This document shows, in pieces, positions 39,052 to 44,557 of a stretch of 64,000 bases of DNA. The stretch spans positions 1,680,001 through 1,744,000 of the forward strand of contig JACYXH010000575.1 in NCBI GenBank assembly GCA_026745465.1, given 5' to 3'. Both the position numbers and the translations under genes were made by a program. The notes beneath the pieces were generated by a model. It worked only from the letters and a program-made list of their open reading frames with translations, was not told where the DNA came from and did not search any database. Source of the stretch: Lota lota (taxonomy: Eukaryota; Chordata; Actinopteri; Gadiformes; Lotidae). Each line of letters starts with the position of its first letter. Positions within the stretch are counted from its first letter, which is position 1.

Positions 39052-41887
39052 GAGACACTCAGTATATACTGGGTATATATCTACAATATGTATCCATAAT
39101 GCCTTTTCACTCTAAACGGAATAGGATATTTTACGGCCCATTTTATTTATTATTGAGATATATAAAGAAAACGTATTTCTATGAAAATCCAGGTTAGAGA
39201 ACATTGCTATATAGCAGCATTGAGCGCCTCGTACAGCCTCCCTTCCTGCCTATTCCTGGGGGCAGCATCTCAAGTTGAACAGAATAAATAAAACAACCCC
39301 CCCAAAAAAAATGTCTCGCCCGATTGTTTCAGTGTCGCGCCTCTGAGCGTTCGAGCTGAACCCCAGCGGCCGGCGCTTGAGGCTTTCACGTCGCCAAGTT
39401 GTGGCCATTTGATTTACGTCTCACTGTAAAGACAGAGCCCTTTAAGAGAAGACCGAATTCTCTGTTGAGTCTTCGTAAAATATGGCCTGAATCAGGAGCA
39501 GGGCTACATACTGTATATTAGCGGGAGGGAATTGATTACCGCTCATTATGCTGTAGTTTTTTTCGTTTGCCTTTTATTATTTTATTATGCAGGCCTGGTC
39601 TTTTTTTCTTTCTTTTTTACGAGAGAGCCTTTCTAACAGTGGTGGTCTGGACAATGGGAACAGACAGGAATGGAGCCAGGCTAGATGCTGATGAGAGACA
39701 GGAACAGGCTGGAGGGACTGGAGTCTGCTGTTGTGGTGGCAGCGGTTGTTGTTGTTGTTGTTGTGAATGCAAATGAACTGAACTCAAGCTGTTAAAACAG
39801 CACGCTGAGGGACTGCATTAAAGCATTCGAATGAAGACACACGGACGTACTTCATTAGGAGTGATGGGCGTGATTAGCAGTATTTAAGTATTTCATGGGA
39901 CAACTGTTAGGGGGATCATTATTACAACAAGCCTTAATACCACCGAGAGCATTAAAGGGATACGCCGACATGTCTGTAAATTGGCGTTTGCCTGACTTAT
40001 CGCCGATTAAGACGAGTTGTTTGGTTCCAAATTCCTGCGTCCAGAAGGGGAGTTCGCTGGGCTAGCATTTGATTTCCGTTGGCCGCTATCATTGACTTGC
40101 AGAGGTACAGGAGCCTAGTTCCTGTTCAAGTGAGGGGGGGGATTTTCTTTTTTAACTACTTTCCAAAGATACAAAAGTCGCAAAAGGAGTGGAGTAACGA
40201 CAGAACGAGATTGCAGTTTGTCTACAAACGCACAGATGACTAGGCACTATGATTTTAATTTGGCGCTGTGATTTTATATTATCAGCTGCTTCAGGCTGGG
40301 TAGTCTACGCGGAGGGTAGCCTGTCAGCGGCGCGTCAGCATAATAACCGCAGCGACGAAAATAGTGCTGATTTATCTGTGTGCTTGAAGACACACTACAA
40401 TCTTGTTGTGTTGTTATTCGCCGTTGCCCTTTAATAACATTGTCAATGAAATCAATAATTTCACAAATTATACTTTTTGTATAGCAGACTATATTTAGTA
40501 TGCTTGCTTTTTGAAAATTAGTTTTAGTGTAATAGTTTATGAGTTATATTGCCGTAACGGACTTGGTAATGAATGAGTTATAGCACCATAACTATATTTC
40601 TGCTGTGGGGCATAAGTTATAATTAAGTCGTACTTTGTGTACTTGGCTCTACAGGGAGAAATAAACTGCTATGACATGGGTTTAAAATGTGGCTTCTGAA
40701 AGTAAAGAACGGCTGCACATGTACATGTTGATTCAAACAGTATTTTAAATTGGCCTTGAAATCTGTTGAACTACTCTGCTCACTCTCTTACTTAGCACCC
40801 TTCCTCGTTTTCTTCATCCCTCTCGCTCTCTCTCTCTCCCCCCCCCTCTCTTTCTCTCTCTCTCCCTCTCTCTCTCTCTTTCTCTCCACCTCTCTCTCTC
40901 ACTCTCTCTCTCTCTCTCTTTCTCTTTTGATGGCTTTGCCATGCCATCCCTATTTCCACAAGCAATACTTTGAATGGGGCCGGCATATGGGAAACAGGAT
41001 GCAGTCTTCTTCAAGAGTCTTCCTCTCCGTCTCTCTGTGTGATATACACGGCTTGTGTTTCTCCAGCAAGACGTCGTTTTTGCTACGCTTGTCCGCGCAG
41101 CACCTTTGATCACGGAGTGGATCTTGAGGAACAATTTAAAGTTGAGTCAACAGTGTTGGGGCATGTGAGGTGACAGGCGGTGAAAAACGTATTTTTTTCC
41201 GGTAACTCTTTTTGGGGGTTTTGGCTTTGACATAATCTTCAAAGTTGTGTTTAAACATAAAAGCTGCGATGTGGGTTTTTGGCAAAATATATGTTTTGGA
41301 GTGCACACATGGATTTTATATAATGACGACTTTGTGAATTCAAGTTTGCATTTCGTCTTCGAAACAACCTGTGGACATTAAACCTGCACTATGTACTTTT
41401 TCTCCTTAGCCTCCTAGTGGCTTGGGTTCTAGCTACAGTTATAACGACAGTCACTGTCGTCTCGAGGTTTTCCCATGGTAGGGGGGCAAAAACTGACCAC
41501 AATAAAACAAAAAAAAACTCCCTGGATTGATTGACTCGTGGATTGTGCACGTGCTAATTCTTGAGAAACTGTAGATAGTTTCTAATGGAGTAAATAGCTG
41601 CAGTAGAAAACATGACATATTTACATAGTGCAGGTTTAAGCTATGCTAGTAACGGCATTTCATGCTAGCTCCGGAATTCAAGTAAATAGACGCCATACTC
41701 CGTCTGTGGCGGTAACGGTGAGCTCAAAGCGCTCCTGTCCCTCGTCGCGGTCCAGGGCGGCGTTGGTACACAGCTGTCCCGTCCCCTTGTCTATGATGAA
41801 AACGTTCTGCGTCGAGGCTTTGGCGGCGGAACCCAGGCTGTACGTGATGACGCCGAACGAACCGCGGTCTTCGTCCGATGCCGACAC
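13886..41887 (-). CDS. dchs1: dchs1, protocadherin Dachsous 1, 3' part of the gene (25 exons)
   Basis: Dachsous 1 is a giant single-pass cadherin. In vertebrates it binds Fat4 on the neighbouring cell and acts in planar cell polarity and Hippo signalling. The 25 exons listed separately splice in frame into about 2,730 residues ending at a TGA. They contain about 21 cadherin-repeat boundaries with DxNDNxPxF, LDRE and DxD calcium motifs, then one transmembrane helix and a tail of about 355 residues. The tail contains [36 protein letters not shown] and [20 protein letters not shown], which I recognise as the DCHS1 C-terminus; this separates it from DCHS2 and Fat proteins. Human DCHS1 is about 3,300 residues, so about 570 N-terminal residues lie outside the window. 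Teleosts can carry a and b copies, and I cannot tell which this is. There is one frame break in exon 24. Confidence 0.93.
14959..15040 (-). other. dchs1: Transmembrane helix of Dachsous 1
   Basis: About 27 consecutive hydrophobic residues from [11 protein letters not shown] to MAVVVFLV. They are followed at once by the basic stop-transfer KSRRKK and preceded by the extracellular [10 protein letters not shown]. This places the cadherin repeats outside the cell and the conserved tail inside. Confidence 0.92.
16064..16474 (-). CDS. dchs1: dchs1 window exon 24 (about EC24/EC25), contains a one-base frame break
   Basis: 411 bp. The acceptor is GCGTAG/GGCTAC and the donor ACAG/GTGTGG. The first 300 bp read [40 protein letters not shown] and SSVAVVIT. 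The frame then breaks. With one base fewer at about 16,172-16,173 the reading continues as [20 protein letters not shown] and [16 protein letters not shown], a perfect linker and repeat start that joins [10 protein letters not shown] of exon 25 in frame. As given, the frame runs into unrelated sequence instead. The extra G sits in a short GGTCGGCG stretch. A sequencing or assembly indel is the simplest reading, since everything downstream is intact. Confidence 0.88.
16172..16173 (-). other. dchs1: Single-base insertion breaking the dchs1 frame
   Basis: On the coding strand the sequence reads ATCACCGGTCGGCGACGTG. Dropping one G gives ATC ACC GTC GGC GAC GTG, which restores the calcium-binding linker [11 protein letters not shown]. 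All upstream and downstream exons are intact and in phase only if one base is removed. Confidence 0.85.
16590..16761 (-). CDS. dchs1: dchs1 window exon 23 (about EC23/EC24)
   Basis: 172 bp, phase 1 to phase 2. The acceptor is CTCTCTAG/GAACCC and the donor TACAG/GTTAGT. It encodes [40 protein letters not shown] and the linker [16 protein letters not shown]. The LDRE motif is replaced by FDPERP, where the position equivalent to Leu-Asp-Arg-Glu is relaxed. The intron to exon 24 is only 115 bp. Confidence 0.92.
16984..17125 (-). CDS. dchs1: dchs1 window exon 22 (about EC23, first half)
   Basis: 142 bp, phase 0 to phase 1. The acceptor is TCCACAG/GTTACC and the donor AACG/GTACAA. It encodes [40 protein letters not shown] and FHIDPNNG. 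The order [10 protein letters not shown], then ATDRDSxENGxVTY, is the normal start of a cadherin repeat. It joins [10 protein letters not shown] of exon 23 in frame across a 222-bp GC-rich intron. Confidence 0.92.
17976..18262 (-). CDS. dchs1: dchs1 window exon 21 (about EC22/EC23)
   Basis: 287 bp, phase 1 to phase 0. The acceptor is CCCCACAG/ACACCC and the donor TACCAG/GTACCC. It encodes [57 protein letters not shown] and the linker [17 protein letters not shown]. The acceptor tract is a run of C. The 850-bp intron to exon 22 is AT-rich and contains no obvious repeat beyond a short TG run near 17,370. Confidence 0.92.
18347..18402. repeat. 12-bp inverted repeat
   Basis: GCACACCTGATT at 18,347-18,358 and AATCAGGTGTGC at 18,391-18,402 pair perfectly around a 32-nt loop. 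It lies just upstream of the LINE/SINE-like tail and may be part of the same or another insertion. Confidence 0.75.
18430..18612 (+). mobile_element. Non-LTR retrotransposon 3' tail (L2/CR1-type LINE or derived SINE), in the intron between exons 20 and 21
   Basis: The segment ends ACATCACCAAGACAAATTCC, TTGTATG, ACCTGGCAATAAAGC and a tail of (TGATTC)n. From memory this is the usual 3' end of abundant fish non-LTR elements: a short tandem tail preceded by AATAAAGC. No coding part is present, so it is a 5'-truncated copy or a SINE sharing that tail. The start is uncertain. The family name is from recall, not from a search. Confidence 0.6.
18894..19024 (-). CDS. dchs1: dchs1 window exon 20 (about EC21/EC22)
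   Basis: 131 bp, phase 2 to phase 1. The acceptor is CTTCAG/GCTGGT and the donor GAGA/GTGAGTG. It encodes [20 protein letters not shown] and a linker [20 protein letters not shown], ending VPE. I chose the donor at GAGA/GTGAGT over the later GTGTAC because it is a near-consensus donor and gives [11 protein letters not shown] in frame with exon 21. The 631-bp intron contains a LINE/SINE-like tail (18,430-18,612) and a 12-bp inverted repeat. Confidence 0.9.
19543..19694 (-). CDS. dchs1: dchs1 window exon 19 (about EC21)
   Basis: 152 bp, phase 0 to phase 2. The acceptor is CCCCTACAG/GTGATG and the donor ACCAA/GTGAGA. It encodes [40 protein letters not shown] and EIWTQTK. The tract before the acceptor is almost pure C (23 C, T, 5 C) where other introns carry mixed C/T. 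The 518-bp intron after it shows only a short CA run near 19,316. Confidence 0.91.
19701..19729. repeat. G homopolymer (5 G, A, 23 G) at the exon 19 acceptor
   Basis: On the gene strand this is C23, T, C5 followed by CTACAG and exon 19, so it is the polypyrimidine tract itself. Confidence 0.93.
20371..21163. repeat. Minisatellite, 16 intronic units, each with a copy of the exon 18 splice donor
   Basis: The units are 45-57 bp, differing mainly in the length of a G run (9 to 25). On the gene strand each reads a C run, then AAAGAGTACC, TACAGGTGCTCATTC and TGCTTGTAC. TACAG/GTGCTC is the true exon 18 donor context (ATACAG/GTGCTC at 21,164/21,163). Fourteen of 16 intronic copies keep CAG/GTGCTC, one has CAG/GTTCTC (near 20,970) and one has TAG/GTACTC (near 20,641). 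No unit has a stop in any minus-strand frame, so all three frames are open across most of the array. Confidence 0.95.
21164..21375 (-). CDS. dchs1: dchs1 window exon 18 (about EC20/EC21), donor repeated downstream
   Basis: 212 bp, phase 1 to phase 0. The acceptor is TCCTCAG/GCGAGA and the donor ATACAG/GTGCTC. It encodes [33 protein letters not shown], the linker [20 protein letters not shown] and [12 protein letters not shown]. It joins [12 protein letters not shown] in exon 19. Immediately past the donor lies a tandem array (20,371-21,163) in which each 45-57 bp unit repeats TACAGGTGCTC. The exon frame stays open into the array for about 170 codons. Confidence 0.92.
21680..21708. repeat. 29-G homopolymer
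   Basis: Uninterrupted G on the plus strand, in the intron between exons 17 and 18. Confidence 0.93.
21798..21911 (-). CDS. dchs1: dchs1 window exon 17 (about EC20)
   Basis: 114 bp, phase 1 to phase 1. The acceptor is TGTGCAG/GCACAG and the donor ACAG/GTCAGC. It encodes [20 protein letters not shown] and [19 protein letters not shown]. It is a single-strand-pair exon inside one cadherin repeat. A (GAT)n run of about 20 units lies 21 bp upstream of the acceptor, where the branch point and polypyrimidine tract would be expected. The 422-bp intron after it contains a 29-G homopolymer at 21,680-21,708. Confidence 0.88.
21932..21990. repeat. (ATC)n, about 20 units
   Basis: Pure trinucleotide run ending 21 bp from the exon 17 acceptor (GAT on the gene strand). 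Confidence 0.93.
22267..22663 (-). CDS. dchs1: dchs1 window exon 16 (about EC18 to EC20)
   Basis: 397 bp, phase 0 to phase 1. The acceptor is GACCAG/GTGACC and the donor CAAG/GTGCGA. It encodes a canonical linker, [16 protein letters not shown], then [35 protein letters not shown] and [11 protein letters not shown]. The following boundary is degenerate, with [20 protein letters not shown] in place of DxNDNxPxF. The donor lies in exon-like GC-rich DNA, and the 355-bp intron after it is AT-rich apart from an (ATC)n run. Confidence 0.91.
22995..23275. repeat. 35-bp minisatellite including copies of the exon 15 splice donor
   Basis: There are about eight units of roughly 35 bp built on GAGCTAGGGGTCTAGCCGCG (plus strand), alternating GCGTGTGTGTAGCT and GCCGCGGGC(A/G)TACCT endings. 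On the gene strand the exon ends GCTCAG/GTACGT. Units read CTAGCTCAG followed by GTATGC (exon-like end at 23,205), GTACGC (end at 23,029), or in most cases CTACAC, where the donor GT is replaced. So two intact decoy donors remain. Confidence 0.92.
23276..23482 (-). CDS. dchs1: dchs1 window exon 15 (about EC18), donor repeated downstream
   Basis: 207 bp, phase 0 at both ends. The acceptor is TTCCCAG/GTGACT and the donor GCTCAG/GTACGT. It encodes [40 protein letters not shown] and [17 protein letters not shown]. The last exon bases and donor (AGCTCAGGTACG-like) are repeated in a 35-bp minisatellite in the first 280 bp of the following intron. Reading on past the true donor meets a stop before any decoy. 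Confidence 0.91.
23947..24203 (-). CDS. dchs1: dchs1 window exon 14 (about EC17/EC18)
   Basis: 257 bp, phase 1 to phase 0. The acceptor is CTCCTAG/CCGGGG and the donor CTGCAG/GTAGGA. It encodes [40 protein letters not shown], the linker [20 protein letters not shown] and [12 protein letters not shown]. The pyrimidine tract before the acceptor is C-rich and interrupted by single Gs. The 464-bp intron after it has no recognisable repeat. Confidence 0.92.
24219..24267. repeat. G-rich tract before the exon 14 acceptor
   Basis: About 49 bp of G with two single C interruptions, poly-C on the gene strand. Confidence 0.92.
24563..24772 (-). CDS. dchs1: dchs1 window exon 13 (about EC16/EC17)
   Basis: 210 bp, phase 1 to phase 1. 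The acceptor is TGCCAG/TGTACG and the donor AGGG/GTACGA. It encodes [20 protein letters not shown], the linker [20 protein letters not shown], then [20 protein letters not shown] and GTLLYRIR. The 359-bp intron to exon 14 contains a CA/CT satellite (24,421-24,550) and a nearly pure G tract (24,219-24,267, poly-C on the coding strand). Confidence 0.91.
25268..25393 (-). CDS. dchs1: dchs1 window exon 12 (about EC16, middle)
   Basis: 126 bp, phase 1 to phase 1. The acceptor is CACCCAG/GGTCTA and the donor ACAG/GTATTC. It encodes [34 protein letters not shown] and VQDRYTLT: the NGxVxY strand, the hydrophobic core strand and the LDRE motif of one cadherin repeat. It is one of the smaller exons. 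The 931-bp intron before it shows no repeat or gene of note, and the 495-bp intron after it is AT-rich with a short (TTAACTCAA)3 run near 24,787. Confidence 0.9.
26325..26564 (-). CDS. dchs1: dchs1 window exon 11 (about EC15/EC16)
   Basis: 240 bp, phase 1 to phase 1. The acceptor is CCCCCAG/GCTCGC and the donor CAAG/GTACGT. It encodes [29 protein letters not shown], the linker [13 protein letters not shown], and the next repeat start with [21 protein letters not shown]. The preceding 2.9-kb intron (26,565-29,458) holds CA/TG satellites, C homopolymers at 27,241 and 27,541, and the exon 10 donor array. Confidence 0.91.
26644..26854. repeat. CA block then TG block
   Basis: A (CA)n run of about 40 bp is followed by 31 bp of unique DNA and then about 140 bp of TG-rich sequence on the same strand. 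The two could pair as a long imperfect hairpin. Confidence 0.88.
27241..27270. repeat. Poly-C tract (22 C, A, 7 C)
   Basis: Homopolymer in the intron between exons 10 and 11; a second C tract of 21 lies at 27,541-27,561 and a third of 18 at 28,344-28,361. Confidence 0.92.
28849..29458. repeat. TG minisatellite with 18 copies of the exon 10 splice donor
   Basis: (TG)n runs of variable length are punctuated by GAGTCTCACCAG-type blocks. On the gene strand these are CTG/GTGAGACTCAC, identical to the exon 10 donor at 29,459/29,458. Of 18 intronic blocks, nine are identical, three lack only the distal TC, two are CAG/GTGAGA, two are ATG/GTGAGA, and two have lost GT (CTGGGGAGA). Blocks near 28,952-28,999 and 29,202-29,259 share the same order of variants, indicating a higher-order duplication of part of the array. 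Confidence 0.95.
29459..29574 (-). CDS. dchs1: dchs1 window exon 10 (about EC15), donor repeated downstream
   Basis: 116 bp, phase 2 to phase 1. The acceptor is GGACAG/GTTTGTC, preceded by TG-rich DNA, and the donor is ACTG/GTGAGACTCAC. It encodes [20 protein letters not shown] and FSLNPNTG, and joins exon 11 ([18 protein letters not shown]) in frame. The donor heptad and its flank, CTGGTGAGACTCAC, recur 18 more times in the following 600 bp of intron (see the array at 28,849-29,458). Confidence 0.9.
29876..30171 (-). CDS. dchs1: dchs1 window exon 9 (about EC14/EC15)
   Basis: 296 bp, phase 0 to phase 2. The acceptor is CCATCAG/GACGGC and the donor GTCGG/GTACGG. It encodes [13 protein letters not shown], then [35 protein letters not shown] and the linker [19 protein letters not shown], ending EDQPVG. 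The 301-bp intron to exon 10 consists largely of a (CT)n/(GA)n tract (29,776-29,841) and GT repeats. Confidence 0.91.
30607..31053 (-). CDS. dchs1: dchs1 window exon 8 (about EC13/EC14)
   Basis: 447 bp, phase 0 at both ends. The acceptor is TTGCCAG/GTCCTC and the donor GATCAG/GTGAGG. The exon opens with a repeat that has no canonical linker ([20 protein letters not shown]). It continues through [18 protein letters not shown] to a proper linker, [14 protein letters not shown], and the next repeat start [15 protein letters not shown]. The acceptor is preceded by TG-rich sequence rather than a normal polypyrimidine tract. The 435-bp intron after it is AT-rich and otherwise featureless. Confidence 0.9.
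32418..32790. repeat. TG minisatellite with TGAGTCAGACTGCATG blocks
   Basis: Four to five TG runs are separated by a (T/C)(T/G)GAGTCAGAC(T)GCATG block at intervals of about 45-75 bp, in the intron between exons 7 and 8. Confidence 0.88.
33972..34129 (-). CDS. dchs1: dchs1 window exon 7 (about EC12, second half)
   Basis: 158 bp, phase 1 to phase 0. The acceptor is TGACAG/GCGCC and the donor TTCAG/GTAGGG. It encodes [19 protein letters not shown], then [19 protein letters not shown] and CELRVQ. The repeat lacks a clean LDRE (AAADRAEY stands in its place), and no DxNDNxPxF follows at the junction with exon 8. The 2.9-kb intron to exon 8 contains TG-rich satellites at 33,652-33,740 and 32,418-32,790. 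Confidence 0.88.
34164..34388. repeat. Alternating GT/GC tract, Z-DNA type, between exons 6 and 7
   Basis: About 225 bp of nearly uninterrupted purine-pyrimidine alternation mixing GTGTGC, GCGCGT and ACGTGT, filling most of a 315-bp intron. Confidence 0.88.
34445..34541 (-). CDS. dchs1: dchs1 window exon 6 (about EC12, first strands)
   Basis: A short 97-bp exon, phase 0 to phase 1. The acceptor is TGTAG/GTGATGG and the donor TCAG/GTGAGC. It encodes [20 protein letters not shown] and then [13 protein letters not shown], the typical DxDxGxNGxxxYS strand of a cadherin repeat. It joins in frame to exon 7 across a 315-bp intron that is mostly alternating GT/GC sequence (34,164-34,388). Confidence 0.9.
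34968..35155 (-). CDS. dchs1: dchs1 window exon 5 (about EC11/EC12)
   Basis: 188 bp, phase 1 to phase 0. The acceptor is TGCCAG/GTGAGATC and the donor CTTCAG/GTGAGG. It encodes [19 protein letters not shown], then a DGGTPPRS strand and the linker [13 protein letters not shown], followed by the start of the next repeat (SDPEMLLQ). The acceptor-side first bases GTGAGA themselves resemble a donor. The 296-bp intron before it and the 426-bp intron after it show no clear repeat or second gene. Confidence 0.9.
35452..36585 (-). CDS. dchs1: dchs1 window exon 4 (about EC8 to EC11, with polyserine insert)
   Basis: This is the largest internal exon: 1,134 bp, phase 1 to phase 1. The acceptor is CCCACAG/GCGTGTCC and the donor ACCG/GTGAGC. 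It contains three repeat boundaries: [13 protein letters not shown], a degenerate [13 protein letters not shown], and [26 protein letters not shown] and [16 protein letters not shown] calcium motifs are also present. Two low-complexity insertions are translated: a seven-glycine run (GCC/GGC type) in one repeat, and 23 consecutive serines at 35,843-35,911 in about EC10. Frame is kept on both sides of each, and both fall in loop-like positions between conserved strands. Confidence 0.92.
35843..35911 (-). repeat. dchs1: Coding (TCC)n: 23 serines in dchs1
   Basis: 23 in-frame serine codons (22 TCC, one TCG) lie in exon 4, flanked by NGGG before and RPMSYRL after. It is translated, multiple-of-three, and lies in a loop of about EC10 between LNREAAGN and the YRL strand. 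Confidence 0.93.
36601..36673. repeat. (GAG)n tract before the exon 4 acceptor
   Basis: About 73 bp of imperfect then pure GAG on the plus strand. On the gene strand it is a CTC-rich pyrimidine tract ending about 15 bp from the acceptor at 36,586. Confidence 0.9.
37950..38186 (-). CDS. dchs1: dchs1 window exon 3 (about EC7/EC8)
   Basis: 237 bp, phase 1 to phase 1. The acceptor is CCCCCAG/GAGTGATC and the donor ACAG/GTGAGG. It encodes [16 protein letters not shown] and then a repeat boundary where the usual DxNDNxPxF is reduced to [14 protein letters not shown], so this linker has lost its canonical calcium ligands. [17 protein letters not shown] starts the next repeat. The 1.36-kb intron to exon 4 holds a (GA)n tract at 37,280-37,317 and a (GAG)n tract at 36,601-36,673 that forms the CT-rich tract before the exon 4 acceptor. 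Confidence 0.88.
38365..38397. repeat. (CA)n containing the exon 2 donor
   Basis: On the gene strand the exon 2 donor is the first GT of this (GT)n/(GC) run. Confidence 0.9.
38398..38629 (-). CDS. dchs1: dchs1 window exon 2 (EC6/EC7 linker)
   Basis: 232 bp, entering in phase 0 and leaving in phase 1. The acceptor is CTCTCTCTCAG/GGGGGTCTG and the donor ACAG/GTGTGTG. It encodes the calcium linker [13 protein letters not shown], a new repeat start, [16 protein letters not shown], and FTLNKDTG at the end. The donor is the first GT of a (GT)n run of about 30 bp, so several overlapping GT dinucleotides compete. On the acceptor side a CA/GT minisatellite starts within 5 bp of the CT tract. The 211-bp intron to exon 3 contains only this repeat and G/C-rich DNA. 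Confidence 0.9.
38633..39052. repeat. CA-rich minisatellite
   Basis: CA runs are interrupted by recurring AGACAAATACAATCACAC and AAACATAAATACATACAATC blocks. It starts a few bases upstream of the exon 2 acceptor in gene order. Confidence 0.9.
41378..41639. mobile_element. MITE-like non-autonomous DNA transposon, 262 bp
   Basis: The ends are perfect 18-bp inverted repeats: TTAAACCTGCACTATGTA at 41,378-41,395 and its reverse complement at 41,622-41,639. The interior has no coding potential. The outer TTAA on both sides could be a target duplication (piggyBac-like) or part of the terminal repeats. Size, perfect ends and lack of coding fit a MITE. The superfamily is not settled. It lies between exons 1 and 2 of dchs1. 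Confidence 0.75.
41699..41887 (-). CDS. dchs1: dchs1 window exon 1 (about EC6, first half)
   Basis: This is the 5'-most dchs1 exon visible: 189 bp, 63 codons, phase 0 at both ends. The acceptor is CAG/GTG at 41,888-41,890 and the donor is GGA/GTATGG. It carries the [17 protein letters not shown] strand motif, then [19 protein letters not shown]. This is the end of one cadherin fold, and the ATDG motif joins directly onto exon 2. The upstream intron ends in a (TTC)46 tract only 8 bp before the exon. The intron to exon 2 is 3.1 kb. It holds a MITE-like insertion at 41,378-41,639, CT-rich tracts near 40.8 kb and a long CA-rich array next to exon 2. Confidence 0.9.
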
Positions 41888-41895
41888 CTGACGAC

Positions 41896-42034
41896 GAAGA
41901 AGAAGAAGAAGAAGAAGAAGAAGAAGAAGAAGAAGAAGAAGAAGAAGAAGAAGAAGAAGAAGAAGAAGAAGAAGAAGAAGAAGAAGAAGAAGAAGAAGAA
42001 GAAGAAGAAGAAGAAGAAGAAGAAGAAGAAGAAG
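41896..42034. repeat. (GAA)46 next to the exon 1 splice acceptor
   Basis: This is a 139-bp pure GAA tract on the plus strand, TTC on the dchs1 strand. It ends 8 bp before the first coding base of exon 1 at 41,887, with CGTCGTCAG between. It therefore serves as the polypyrimidine tract and displaces any usual branch point. Confidence 0.95.
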
Positions 42035-42888
42035 AGGAGAGAAGAGATGTTACAGAGAATGCTGGTGCATTAAAATACATGATCCCCCCCCCCCACACCC
42101 CTCCCCCGTACACTACCGAACTGAACAGAACCAAAATCCAACTCTTTATCCCGCTCTCTTAAGTGTGTAACGACTTACAGTGCCTGACAACGTTTTTACA
42201 ATACTCCACGAGTACAATTTCCAGGTCCATAAAGTAAAACAAAAAGAAAATCCCTTTCTCAACATTTTTGAATCAACAGTTTGTGTTGGCTTATGCGAAC
42301 AGTCCAGCGGTACAACTAATGAGTCAAATCACCTGGCTCGGTGTAGGGCGGCTGGAGAGAAAACACGAGCCGGACTTGTTTTACTCTCTGGAACCTGGAA
42401 TGTTCCAGCAATGCTAAACAGACGACGTGACATGTTAGATATTGAGCTTCTCCTGGTCAGGGGAGCCAAATTTCCCTCGGACCAATCCGCACAGGGTTTG
42501 GAACGTAGCTATATCAAGCAGCACACGATCCACAAACAGTCAGTACATCACTTCACCGTCGCTTTGCATCTTTTCCTTGTTATGCTTAATGCAATACAAT
42601 AATGCGGCCTGCCACGGAAAAACTACTGCACATGTTCAAATCCCTTTACTGGAGTCAAGCTATTGATCCCTGGAGGGGAAATGGAACTTTCCACATGGTT
42701 CTCATTGGGAAAGGAAAAGGCTGGGGGTTAAAGTTGAGCTCATTTAATGTTGTAGTGGTTCTTGGGTTGGGTCAGGTGACCTCAGCAGGGTGGTAAGATC
42801 ACATGGTTTAGAGAATAGTCCTTCTGGTAGAAGGTAAAGACAAGGTAAAGAGGAGAGATGATAGGTGATAGCAGAGGAGAGGGGAGGA

Positions 42889-43029
42889 GATGGGAAGAGA
42901 AGAGAAGAGAGGAGAGGAGAGGAGAGGAGAGGAGAGGAGAGGAGAGGAGAGGAGAGGAGAGGAGAGGAGAGGAGAGGAGAGGAGAGGAGAGGAGAGGAGA
43001 GGAGAGGAGAGGAGAGGAGAGGAGAGGAG
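42889..43029. repeat. (GGAGA)n pentanucleotide satellite
   Basis: About 130 bp of GGAGA units with two imperfect units at the left edge. Confidence 0.94.
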
Positions 43030-43356
43030 ATTAGAGGGCTGACAGTATAAGTGAATTAGGGGTCAGGGTTGGAAGGCCAAGGCAGATATGGCTTTTATGT
43101 AAATAACAAGTACTCTCACTGTGACACAGGGAAAACCTAAAGAGAGTACACAGACACACACATGCACCCACTCCAATACACATTGGTGAGTGGGTTATAA
43201 ATCTTGGGCGGAACTCTGCCATCGTGGGGAGCCACACACACATGCACATACATGAACACACACACCACACACCACACACACACACACACGTGAATTTCAT
43301 GGATAATGATTCTTCCAGCCATTTGCCTTTATAGGATGCTGCTACGATTCACACAG

Positions 43357-43406
<50 letters not shown>

Positions 43407-44520
43407 ACGCATACACGTGCATATATAATATGTTGTGTTCTGACATCTTATAAAATCTTCCAACAGACCCAAAGAGCCACTGGCCCGTACACTCTGGGGC
43501 TAAGGTTTCAAACAGTCCCATAACATTGTTTTGTGTCATTTATGGTGGCTGTTAAAAGACAAATTCTGCCTCAGATCTCATGGCTGGGGTGGCCAGCCCT
43601 GAAACCTTAATACATCGCCCTCTATTCCCATAATGCTAACAGTTGACTTAGGTTTCTCTCGTTTTATCCGTTCCGATTTGTAAACCGACAAATCAAATTC
43701 CGTTCGCCATTGATACGAATCTTCAAAGACCTACTGGGACGCAATCTGTTGCAAAGGGAGACCTGTGAGAGAAATGCAGACAGCACCGGCTCAGGCATGT
43801 TTCTTTTTTTTAATACAACGTGGTCCAGTTTAATCCTACAGCTGAGTCCTAAACGCTGTAATTCATCCGGTCCTGAAGCCCGCAGAGACCAGAACCACCG
43901 CAGCCGGCGTCCGTTGGAGACAGTCGCTTCCCCAGGTCTCAGAGTCACATGTCCCCCCCCCCCCCCCTGAAGCTTAGGCCTCCCTCCCCCCTGGGAACTC
44001 CTCCTGCAGGCTGGATCAGCAGGCTGATCTCCCCTCCCGACGCGCCTCATATATATTGGGTCGTGCGACATGAAGTGTTGGGTTCAAAAGCCCCTTGGGT
44101 CAGAATCCCTCAGTGTTGTCATTCGAAGCTGCCTCAATCACACCGATGCTATTTCCTACGTCGCATTCAGGTGGGTTACCTAACCTAACCTTAACCTCCG
44201 CCAAACTAGTGACCTAACCTGCAGATTCACATGTAAGCCACATATCACGTCGTGTTATCGCTCATTCATTACTAATTTGGACCAAAGAACAGAGGGCACC
44301 CAAAAAATGGAGCAATAACAATTATACAATACCACTAACTTCACAAAAAAATAAATAAAGGATTAACGATAAATACCCTGGACATATTTCGGCACATTAT
44401 GGAAGCGAGCCAGCGACAGTCATGTGTTGACGCCTGTGTTAGTGACGCCTCTTCGGAGGGCCTATATATGGGCATTCCTCATTATCTCTCAATGTCCACA
44501 TGGATTAGGCACCTGTGCTT

Positions 44521-44557
<37 letters not shown>

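Noticed and set aside
39940-40110. Segment resembling a known type of fish interspersed repeat (AAAGGGATACGCCG and following)
   Set aside because: No terminal inverted repeats or duplicated target site found, and similarity is only from memory.
44171-44220. CCTAACCTTAACCT resembling telomere repeat
   Set aside because: Only a few imperfect units and no array.
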